A DNA stretch of 16,812 bases. Origin: an uncultured Bacillaceae bacterium (GTDB lineage: Bacteria > Bacillota > Bacilli > Bacillales > Cytobacillaceae). The DNA lies in assembly GCA_937995745.1 (NCBI GenBank), contig CALKIU010000114.1, forward strand, positions 1 to 16,812, written 5' to 3'. The translations under genes were made by a program, and so were the position numbers. Position 1 is the stretch's first letter; every line of letters starts with the position of its first letter. Shown piece by piece: positions 7,845-14,062 of the stretch. The notes beneath the pieces are model-generated. The model worked only from the letters and a program-made list of their open reading frames with translations, was not told the origin of the DNA and made no database searches.

Positions 7845-8392
7845 TGACGAAAGCGGTTGGCATAGTTGAATTTGTCAGTGTGGCCAGGGGCATATTTGCG
7901 GCAGACCAAATGGTAAAAGTGGCGGATGTGGATATTGTGACGGCAGTATCCACATGTCCCGGAAAATATTTGGCTGTCGTTCACGGTGATGTGGCAGCGG
8001 TAAAGAATTCGGTCAGCGTGGGGGAGCGGCTGGCAGGGGAATATTTTGTCGATTCAATGATCATTCCAAATGTCAATCCGGGCCTTTTCCCGGCCATTAC
8101 CGGAGGGACGATGCCGCAAAAAATTGAAGCGATTGGGATTATGGAATCATTTTCTCAGGCAACGATGATTTTGGCCGCCGATGCTGTTTTAAAAGCGGCA
8201 AACGTCGAGGCGATTGAACTCCGTCTCGGCAATGGGTTGGGCGGCAAGGCGTTTTTCACTTTCACGGGCCCAGTCGGTGCGGTTGAAGCAAGTATCAAGG
8301 CCGGAAAGGCTGTTGCAAAAGAAAAAGGGTTGCTGGTCAATGCTGAAATTATTCCTTCCCCGTCTGAAAAATTGATTCCAACGTTATTGTAA
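7844..8392 (+). CDS. pduT: PduT-like tandem BMC-domain microcompartment shell protein
   Basis: The protein has two BMC domains, at about residues 3-85 and 96-180, with the typical beginnings AVGIVEFVSVARGIFAADQMVK and EAIGIMESFSQATMILAADAVLK. Such tandem-domain proteins form trimers that tile the shell facets of bacterial microcompartments. In PduT, Cys38 of each subunit ligates a [4Fe-4S] cluster at the trimer centre. Here the equivalent residue is Cys38 in STCPGKYLA, so the metal site is retained. The length of 182 is normal. The ATG overlaps the stop of the PduS-like gene, with AAGGAG at 7829-7834, indicating translational coupling. PduS and PduT are known partners in the Pdu system. No hexameric shell protein, pentamer or signature enzyme is in the window. 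Confidence 0.92.
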   Translation: MTKAVGIVEFVSVARGIFAADQMVKVADVDIVTAVSTCPGKYLAVVHGDVAAVKNSVSVGERLAGEYFVDSMIIPNVNPGLFPAITGGTMPQKIEAIGIMESFSQATMILAADAVLKAANVEAIELRLGNGLGGKAFFTFTGPVGAVEASIKAGKAVAKEKGLLVNAEIIPSPSEKLIPTLL

Positions 8393-8408
8393 AATCCCCA
8401 AAGACTTT

Positions 8409-8444
8409 GAGACTGTCCCGAAAAAGGGGACAGTCTCATGTTTT
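8409..8444 (+). terminator. Intrinsic terminator closing the glycerate kinase-pduS-pduT operon
   Basis: GAGACTGTCCC (8409-8419) and GGGACAGTCTC (8427-8437) form a perfect 11-base-pair stem, followed by ATGTTTT. The U-tract is short. Confidence 0.8.
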
Positions 8445-8613
8445 ATCCTCTCTTTTGGCTGTTCAATTTACGGGGCCGTGAAAATCTCACCGAACTTGTT
8501 TTCTGCAGGAAAAAGGCGGCTCGTTTTATTAGCTTCCAAAGAAAAATGTTTAGCGAATACCATTATTCATCTTAAAATTGAATGAAAGTTTAAAATTTGT
8601 CATATTATCAGAC

Positions 8614-8644
8614 TTTACAAGAGGCATTTGTGGTATTGTAAAAT
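8614..8644 (+). promoter_or_regulatory. nikR promoter overlapped by a candidate NikR operator
   Basis: TTTACAA (8614-8620) and TTGTAAA (8636-8642) are perfect inverted half-sites separated by 15 bases, centre to centre 22. The known E. coli NikR operator, GTATGA-N16-TCATAC, also has a 22-base centre-to-centre spacing. The half-sites differ in sequence. They overlap a possible -35 (TTTACA) and -10 (TAAAAT, 8639-8644, long 19-base spacer), so binding would repress nikR itself. Autoregulation is inferred. Confidence 0.5.
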
Positions 8645-8671
8645 TAATGACGGGAAAGGGGAGCAGGAAGG

Positions 8672-9091
8672 ATGACAACGAAACAATTGCGCCGCTTCGG
8701 CGTATCGATGGAAGAAAATTTGCTTCAGAGTTTTGATATTTTAATAGAAAAGCAAGGTTACACGAACCGTTCCGAAGCGGTTCGGGATTTGGTCAGGGAG
8801 GCGCTTTTGCGAAATAAATGGGAAGAAGATGATCAAATTGTCGCCGGCTGCATTCTTATATTTTACGATCATCATCAACGAAATCTGGTCGAGGAGATGA
8901 TCGGGATTCAGCATGATTTTCATGATGTTATTTTAGCAACGACCCATTTTCACCTGGACCACCACAATTGTTTGGAAATGATTGTTGTCAAAGGAAAAAC
9001 ACAAAACCTGCGTATATTGCGCGATAAGCTCACTTCCCTGAAGGGTGTGAAATATTGCAAATTGTCTGTTTCACCGGTGTCGGAGTCATAA
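8672..9091 (+). CDS. nikR: NikR-type nickel-responsive transcriptional regulator
   Basis: NikR is a tetrameric repressor that binds DNA when loaded with Ni(II), normally shutting down nickel uptake. The N-terminal ribbon-helix-helix domain (residues about 5-47) contains RRFGVSMEENLLQSFD and NRSEAVRDLVREAL. The C-terminal ACT-like domain keeps the full nickel site: His81, His92, His94 and Cys100, in QHDFHD and THFHLDHHNC, matching E. coli His76, His87, His89 and Cys95. The 139-residue length is normal. The start has AAAGGGGAG at 8655-8663. No nickel transporter or nickel enzyme lies in the window, so its targets are elsewhere or are the neighbouring genes. It has its own promoter after the pduT terminator. 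Confidence 0.93.
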   Translation: MTTKQLRRFGVSMEENLLQSFDILIEKQGYTNRSEAVRDLVREALLRNKWEEDDQIVAGCILIFYDHHQRNLVEEMIGIQHDFHDVILATTHFHLDHHNCLEMIVVKGKTQNLRILRDKLTSLKGVKYCKLSVSPVSES

Positions 9092-9207
9092 ATCCCCAAG
9101 AATCTCCTTCTTCTTTATATATCGGCTTAATATATCGGCGAACCGGGCACTTGCATTCTGCCCCGTTCGGTTTGCATTCGTTTATGCGAATGAAATTCGG
9201 ATAAAAG

Positions 9208-9242
9208 AAAAAGGCACTTTCCGGTTCGGATGGTGCCTTTTT
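9208..9242. terminator. Bidirectional terminator between nikR and the convergent gene
   Basis: AAAAAGGCAC (9208-9217) pairs with GTGCCTTTTT (9233-9242), giving a T-tract on both strands. It serves nikR on the + strand and the gene at 9257-9757 on the minus strand. An imperfect hairpin (CGAACCGGGC/GCCCCGTTCG, about 9137-9167) lies between nikR and this site. Confidence 0.85.
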
Positions 9243-9256
9243 GCAGCCGAAAAATA

Positions 9257-9757
9257 TTAAATTTGTTTATGCAAAACTTCAAACCCGAGCTTTTCCGCGA
9301 TGAGATCCATTTGCAGAGCGTATTGCCTGTCTCTTATTTCGTCAATGGAAAAATAATCGTTGCAAAGTTTGATATATTCCTCATTATCAATGTCTTTTAT
9401 GCCTTCAGACTTTAGATAAAGCCTGTAGCAAAGTGTATTGAGAGCTTCTTGAGCCCGGACGGAGCAGAACGCATAATCGCGCATGATGCTGACCAGTTCG
9501 TTCGTTTCCGCTTTTTCAAATACCAATTGTGACAAATCTTCTTGAATTTCCTTTAAGGCGGCCAAGATTTGCCGGCCTCTTTCGCGCAAATCATGATAGT
9601 TAACTTGTTTACGCAAAAATGGTATGGGTATCCGCTTTCTGATGGAAAAAGAGAAAATTTCTTTGTCAATTTGTAAGCTTTCGACAAAAAGAATATTCAG
9701 TTTTTTAAAGTAATTCCTCAAAACATAGTGTTCGACCTGATATTTCTCCGTAATCAT
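9257..9757 (-). CDS. Hypothetical protein, 166 residues, helical and charged
   Basis: I do not recognise the family. The protein is predominantly alpha-helical and charged, with no signal peptide, membrane segment or obvious catalytic motif. Helical stretches include RERGRQILAALKEIQEDLSQ and the C-terminal IRDRQYALQMDLIAEKLGF. It probably acts in the cytoplasm, perhaps as a regulatory or structural protein. An upstream ATG at 9781 is in frame but has no ribosome binding site. The ATG at 9757 lies just behind AGGGGA and is preferred. It stands alone with its own terminator and a TATAAT-type -10 upstream. Confidence 0.75.
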   Translation of the reverse strand: MITEKYQVEHYVLRNYFKKLNILFVESLQIDKEIFSFSIRKRIPIPFLRKQVNYHDLRERGRQILAALKEIQEDLSQLVFEKAETNELVSIMRDYAFCSVRAQEALNTLCYRLYLKSEGIKDIDNEEYIKLCNDYFSIDEIRDRQYALQMDLIAEKLGFEVLHKQI

Positions 9758-9792
9758 ATTTTCCCCTGCTTTGTTCGACATATTTATAATAT

Positions 9793-9798
9793 ATTATA
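9793..9798 (-). promoter_or_regulatory. Possible -10 element for the gene at 9257-9757
   Basis: On the minus strand a perfect TATAAT lies 36 bases before the start codon within AT-rich sequence. No good -35 is seen at the usual spacing. Confidence 0.35.
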
Positions 9799-9938
9799 CT
9801 ATTTTTAATTGAATGATATTTCGTAAAAGACCTTAAAAATTGACAAAATTTCAACAAATATGTGAGGTTTATGTGAGAAAATATTGTTTAAATGGTTAAA
9901 TGATTGTCTGATTCCGTCAAAATGATAGTCGAGAAGAG

Positions 9939-9970
9939 CCCCCGGACGGGAAATCCGGGGGAATGTTTTT
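9939..9970 (+). terminator. GC-rich stem-loop, probable terminator
   Basis: CCCCCGGA (9939-9946) and TCCGGGGG (9954-9961) form a perfect stem, followed by AATGTTTTT. Read on the + strand it ends a stretch (9782-9938) that contains no gene. It also lies just beyond the decayed minus-strand operon and might once have ended that, though the minus-strand side has no clean T-tract. Confidence 0.6.
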
Positions 9971-10024
9971 CATGTCCTATTTCATGCACCGGCATTAACT
10001 TCTTTTTTCTTGCTTGGATTTCTC

Positions 10025-10130
10025 TTAAATTTTGGCAACAGCTAATTGGATTGCTTTCCACCCATTATCCCCTGTCTTGTTGAGCGGTTTCCCGATTCTA
10101 TTGTACAAGTTCTTATTCTCTATGAAGAAA
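10025..10130 (-). pseudogene. C-terminal remnant of an unidentified gene
   Basis: In one minus-strand frame the sequence reads NKNLYNRIGKPLNKTGDNGW and then KAIQLAVAKI before TAA at 10027-10025. The sequence looks like a genuine protein C-terminus, but no start or ribosome binding site precedes it and the frame closes just upstream. It is joined to the glycoside hydrolase fragment at about 10122-10135 in a different frame. It is probably the end of the next gene of the same operon, fused by a deletion. The family is not recognised. Confidence 0.5.
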
Positions 10131-10440
10131 GCAACGGAATTTTGCTATAAGATTGCAAGTCGTTAATCAAATTTTGCACTTCCTCTGAAGTGCCGCCTTG
10201 ATAGCGGGCGCCGCCGATATGGAATTTTTCAATAATTTCTTTGTTGGTGAATTTATTTCCTGAAAAAGAGTCCTCGCCAAAAAAGAATAAACAGATAAAC
10301 AATTGGCCGATTTTTTCTTCGATGGACATGTTGGAAATCGTGTCTTTTACCCATTGAATATCCTCATCGGAAAGATTGTACGGTTTAGCTTTTAAATTGA
10401 CGCGCGGCATGGGAATATTTTTGGCAATTCACGGTTTCAT
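10131..10440 (-). pseudogene. Glycoside hydrolase family 3 (beta-N-acetylhexosaminidase-like), N-terminal fragment
   Basis: The readable part contains KAKPYNLSDEDIQWVKDTIS, NMSIEEKIGQLF and IGGARYQGG, ending at LQSYSKIPLL. This is the start of the family 3 beta-barrel domain of NagZ-type enzymes, which release N-acetylglucosamine from glycans or cell-wall fragments. Intact proteins are several hundred residues long; here about 100 remain and the active site is missing. A good start exists at 10440, eight bases behind AGGAGG (10449-10454 on the minus strand), but codon 4 is TGA (10431-10429). The original probably read M-K-P-x-I-A-K-N-I-P-M-P-R. A nonsense codon and a 3' deletion together make this a clear pseudogene. 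Confidence 0.85.
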
Positions 10441-10459
10441 TCATCATACCTCCTGTCAT

Positions 10460-11290
10460 TCATTTCAAATTGTTGTTGAAAGCTTGAATCAATTCATTTT
10501 GGTAGTCTCCGGAAAAGCTCCCTTCAACAAACCGCTTTATAGCTTCATCACGGAATTTTTTGCCAAGAATACTCTTCTTTTCCTGCCAAAATTGGATAAT
10601 AGAGCCATGATTTTCTTGAGCTGCAGCCAAATCTCCCGGAGCATCTCCCACCATCAAAAAACGTGCTCTCCGTCATAGCCGAAATCCTTCAATTGTTTAA
10701 TGGCATACGCTTTTGTTCCCGCTTCTTGTCCCAGCATGATATCGACATATGGTGCCAATCCATATCTTGTCCATTCATCCAATACTGCTTCACTGTTTGC
10801 CGACGAAACGATAGCGACATCGGCTGCCTGCTTGGCCGCTATCAAGCCTTCTTTGGCTCCTTTAAAAGGCCGGTCCGCTCCGGACAGTTTTTTAATTGTT
10901 CTGTTGACAGCTTCACTCCATATCCAAGTTGTTCATCGCCCGTTTTTTCAATTTCCCGTTCGAGAGCGGGGTTGGAAAGTTCCGGTGTTGTTTCGGTCCA
11001 TTTTTTGAAGCGGGATATATCAGGCATTTTAATTCCTTCTGCTTCCGACGCTTCCCAAGTAACGACGATGCCTTTAAAACGATTGATGCCGCGTGTTTTT
11101 GTATACAGATTGATGTCATTCCATTTCTCAAGAAAGAGATCTTTAATGTCATGCAGTTTCCATACGTTGACGGCCTCGGTCCGAAACATTTTTTGTGTTT
11201 TTCTTCCATCGTATCCATGACGCAGCCGTCTGAGTCGATGCAGATCAGGAAATTTTTTGTTTTTTTAAATTCCTTCAGGTTTCGCTTCAT
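10460..11290 (-). pseudogene. HAD-superfamily hydrolase broken by three frameshifts
   Basis: The pieces line up in order on the minus strand as one HAD phosphatase of roughly 275 residues. Motif I is IDSDGCVMDTM near the N-terminus, motif II is VAIVSSANSE, a conserved Lys lies near GTKAYAIKQL, and motif IV is MVGDAPGDLAAAQ. The frame changes at about 11174-11179 (within CCGAGG), 10843-10850 (near AAGGCTTGATAG) and 10656-10661 (a six-base homopolymer). Each fits loss of one base. The start at 11290 has an excellent AAGGAGG behind it. It precedes the GH3 fragment by about 20 bases, so the two formed an operon. Sequencing error could mimic this, but the damage in the next gene argues for real decay. 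Confidence 0.85.
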
Positions 11291-11737
11291 ATTTGCCCTC
11301 CTTCTCGGCTGTGCTTCCCCCTTTAAACGGTTCAGTTGCCAGGGTGAGTTTTCCATTTTATGGACATGCCAATCGTAGAAATATAATCCATATTAGATTG
11401 TTGTAAAGAGGAAAAAATATACAACAAAAGTGTGCTACAGGCCGGTGAAAATGTTCGTCAAATGGGACAGGGAAAGAATGATTTTGTTGATTTTGAAAAA
11501 GCTTTGCGGCGGAGGAGAAAAGAGAAAAAAGCGGGAATGCAGTTGGAAAAGCAAGCAAAGCAGCTTTTTTTTGGAAAAAGAAAGAGGAACATGCTTTCAG
11601 CATATTCCTCCAGCTCATGAATGATGAAAGATGAATTCTATTCGATTTGCTGTGGGATAAAAATCGGGGGCAGGCTTGGGAATGGAATGAGGGGTGAAGT
11701 GGTGCTCAAAGTGCCGGCCCGTTTGGATGTTTGTCCG
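11291..11737. other. 447 bases without a convincing gene
   Basis: A + strand frame at about 11417-11620 has a very basic, lysine/arginine-rich translation (for example ALRRRRKEKKAGMQLEKQAK). It lacks a start codon with a ribosome binding site and a stop lies just upstream in frame, so it is at best a decayed fragment. No clear terminator is seen for the HD-domain gene that ends at 11738 on the minus strand. Confidence 0.5.
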
Positions 11738-12277
11738 TCAGCTTATTTGTTCCAAATTTGCCGTAAGCAGATAACGGTCAATTTTTTCGTCAAGCTTTCG
11801 AATTCTTTCAAGACCTGCATGATAATCGATCTTTCGGTAGTGATGAGTTCCACCCGGCTCTTCATCCGCTTCGTCAGCGGCAGCGACAACTTTTTGCAAC
11901 GGGGTAAGCTGCAAGTGGCCTTCCGGCAAATAAGAATCAGTGTGAAGCAAAACGGCAAGGGCAATTTCTTTCGCGTTCACTAAATCCTCTCCGAGACGGA
12001 CAAGCAGTTTATGAGCCCGGGCCGCGCCTTTGATGGCGTGGATGTCGTTGCGTTTATACATTTGATAATCCCATTCGCCGTTTTCGCGATACCATTCGTA
12101 ATGACCGATATCGTGGAGGAATCCTGCTTTTGCCGCCAGGTCCGGGTTAACGCCTTTTTTGACAGCGATATTAAAGGCGTGTTCTGCGACCGTGATTGCA
12201 TGATCCATACCGGAACGTTTGACGTATTTTTGGACAATGGGATGTTTATAAAGCTGTTCCAGTGTTACTTGTCTCAT
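11738..12277 (-). CDS. HD-domain metal-dependent phosphohydrolase
   Basis: HD proteins use a His/Asp metal site to hydrolyse phosphate esters, often of nucleotides; the substrate here is unknown. Visible ligands are His33 (VAEHAFNIA), His55-Asp56 (GFLHDIGHYEW) and Asp135 (VAAADEADE). Extra conserved-looking histidines, His80 and His112, suggest a two-metal variant. The length is 179 residues, with no signal peptide or membrane segment. A longer frame starting at 12301 would include the ribosome binding site itself. ATG at 12277 lies eight bases behind AAAGGAGG and is preferred. It has its own promoter and is probably monocistronic. Confidence 0.85.
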   Translation of the reverse strand: MRQVTLEQLYKHPIVQKYVKRSGMDHAITVAEHAFNIAVKKGVNPDLAAKAGFLHDIGHYEWYRENGEWDYQMYKRNDIHAIKGAARAHKLLVRLGEDLVNAKEIALAVLLHTDSYLPEGHLQLTPLQKVVAAADEADEEPGGTHHYRKIDYHAGLERIRKLDEKIDRYLLTANLEQIS

Positions 12278-12330
12278 CAGTTGTTCCTCCTTTGCAACCA
12301 TTTTCTTGCCAACGAAAATATATTTTTACA

Positions 12331-12359
12331 ATAATATCAGGATTTTTATTGTTTTTCAA
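12331..12359 (-). promoter_or_regulatory. Sigma-A promoter of the HD-domain gene
   Basis: On the minus strand TTGAAA (12359-12354) and TATTAT (12336-12331) are separated by exactly 17 bases, about 55 bases before the start codon. Confidence 0.65.
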
Positions 12360-12554
12360 GTTGGACAGTTTGACCGGATTTTTATTTTCCGGAAATCTGT
12401 TGGAAAATATCCAGGTTCAAGAGGCAACGAAATGAGACTGTTTCAGCTTCTTATTCCGCCACTAAGACGTTTCGATAAAAGCAATATCAACTTTGATTGT
12501 GAACTTTCCTTAGCGTAAATGGACCGACACCGGTCATTCTTTGCAAATGTATAT
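12360..12554. other. Intergenic region between the HD-domain gene and cysteine desulfurase
   Basis: Together with the flanking promoter and terminator this is a 382-base gap (12278-12659). A 70-codon + strand frame at 12306-12518 has no ribosome binding site and an unconvincing composition. I see nothing else. Confidence 0.5.
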
Positions 12555-12590
12555 GAAAAAAATAATCCTGCATCCGTGATGGGGCAGGAT
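12555..12590 (-). terminator. Intrinsic terminator after cysteine desulfurase
   Basis: On the minus strand ATCCTGC (12590-12584) pairs with GCAGGAT (12571-12565), followed by TATTTTTTT. It lies about 70 bases beyond the stop codon. Confidence 0.82.
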
Positions 12591-12659
12591 GATGTCAAAA
12601 AGTTTATTATGTCCGATCGGACGCGAAATTTCTTATAGAGGACAGGTGATGGATTCAGA

Positions 12660-13814
12660 TTATTTCCCCAGTAGTTCCGGGGCATGCTGCCGGCAGTATT
12701 CTGTTAAGGAACTGACCAATGCCTCCACGTCGTTTTTTGTATTCATATGGGAGAAGCTGATTCTCAACGCGCTACCGGCCAGTTCGCGCGAAAGCCCGAA
12801 AGATTCAAGAACGGAAGGGCCGCGGCGGTGGTTCGATTTACAGGCGGCTGCAGTCGAAATATAAATTCCTTGTGAATCAAGAAATTGCAAGACCTCCCGG
12901 TTTTTCAGGCCGGGCAAAGAAAGATTAATAATATGTGGAGCGCCCGATATCGGGGAATTGATGACGGCTCCGGGCAATTGTTCGGCCAATTTGTGAAGAC
13001 AGCAATCCCGGAGATTTTTTATATGGGCGATTTTTTCTTCCAAATTGGAAAATGTGATTTTCACCGCTTCGCCAAATCCGGCGATTAAAGGTGTACTTTC
13101 TGTGCCCGACCGAAGCCCCCGTTCCTGGCCGCCGCCAAGGTTGAGAGAAAACATCTTTGTGCCTTTTTTTACATATAATGCTCCGATTCCTTTTGGACCG
13201 TGGATCTTATGGGCGCTGATGCTCAGTAGATCGACGCCGAGCCCTCCGGCAGTAAATTTCATTTTTCCATATCCTTGAACGGCATCGCAATGCAGGAGAG
13301 CGGGAGAATTTTTTTTTGCGATGATGCCTTTTACTTCGCTGACCGGAAAAATGGAGCCCGTCTCATTATTGACCAGCATGACGCTGACGAGAACCGTTCT
13401 TTCGTCAATCGCTTTTTCCATTGCTTCCAAATCAAGTTTCCCGAACGGAGCGGGTATATATTCAACCTTCCACCCTTGTCTTTTTAAATCGCGGATCGTT
13501 TTGGTTACGGCGGCATGTTCCACTGTCGTCGTGACAATTTTGTTGCCCAGATGACCGTTGGCAAGACACGCTCCTTTAATGGCGAGGTTGTCAGCTTCGG
13601 TTCCCCCGGATGTAAAATAGATTTCTTCAGGATGGACTCCGAGGGAATCAGCGATAATTTTCCTTGCTTGTTCCATTTCTTTTTTGCTCTCCCTGCCGAG
13701 GCGGTGCAAGGAGGAAGGATTTCCGTAATACTCCGTCAGCACGGTTGCAATTTTGTTCACGACTTCAGGATACGGTTTCGTTGTCGCACTGTTATCGAGA
13801 TATATTTCCGGCAT
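12660..13814 (-). CDS. Cysteine desulfurase (NifS/IscS family, PLP-dependent)
   Basis: The enzyme takes sulfur from cysteine as an enzyme persulfide for iron-sulfur clusters, thiouridine in tRNA or other acceptors. Family motifs are clear: YLDNSATT at the N-terminus, SGGTEADNLAIKG, His100 in EHAAV, Asp177 and Gln180 in CDAVQ, and the PLP lysine Lys203 in SAHKIHGPKG. The catalytic cysteine is Cys325 in STAAACKSNHRRGPSVL. The loop around it is longer than in group II (SufS) enzymes, placing this in group I. The length of 384 is normal. The frame extends upstream to 13931, but ATG at 13814 lies behind AAGAAGGG and gives the usual MPEIYLDNSATT start. No scaffold protein or thiI gene is adjacent, so the sulfur acceptor cannot be named. 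It is divergent from the isoprenoid synthase gene. Confidence 0.95.
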   Translation of the reverse strand: MPEIYLDNSATTKPYPEVVNKIATVLTEYYGNPSSLHRLGRESKKEMEQARKIIADSLGVHPEEIYFTSGGTEADNLAIKGACLANGHLGNKIVTTTVEHAAVTKTIRDLKRQGWKVEYIPAPFGKLDLEAMEKAIDERTVLVSVMLVNNETGSIFPVSEVKGIIAKKNSPALLHCDAVQGYGKMKFTAGGLGVDLLSISAHKIHGPKGIGALYVKKGTKMFSLNLGGGQERGLRSGTESTPLIAGFGEAVKITFSNLEEKIAHIKNLRDCCLHKLAEQLPGAVINSPISGAPHIINLSLPGLKNREVLQFLDSQGIYISTAAACKSNHRRGPSVLESFGLSRELAGSALRISFSHMNTKNDVEALVSSLTEYCRQHAPELLGK

Positions 13815-13986
13815 TTGAAATCCCTTCTTTAAATTTATGTAGTAGTTTCCAGTTCCAAATGTTCTCTTTATAATAATTATATCAACATATTTTCTCATTT
13901 GTTTTGCGAGGCAATGCTTTGTAATATTCAAAAGAGTTGCACGAAACAGGGAAGTGCGTTTTCTGGCAAGGAAGACGCGAAAACTG

Positions 13987-13992
13987 TATAAT
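13987..13992 (+). promoter_or_regulatory. Candidate -10 for the isoprenoid synthase gene
   Basis: A perfect TATAAT lies about 70 bases before the start codon in the 248-base divergent region. No good -35 is present at 16-18 bases, so the promoter is weak, activated or misidentified. Confidence 0.4.
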
Positions 13993-14062
13993 GTTACGTT
14001 AATGATTAATGTTCGTAAAATAACAGTTTTTTAATGAACAATAAAGCTGAGGTTAGAGAAAT

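Noticed and set aside
11417..11624. Basic + strand frame (ALRRRRKEKKAG region) as a small gene
   Set aside because: No start codon with a ribosome binding site and a stop just upstream; the composition may simply reflect A/G-rich DNA.
13815..13931. N-terminal extension of cysteine desulfurase
   Set aside because: The extension has no homology-like content and the ribosome binding site AAGAAGGG lies inside it, before the canonical start at 13814.
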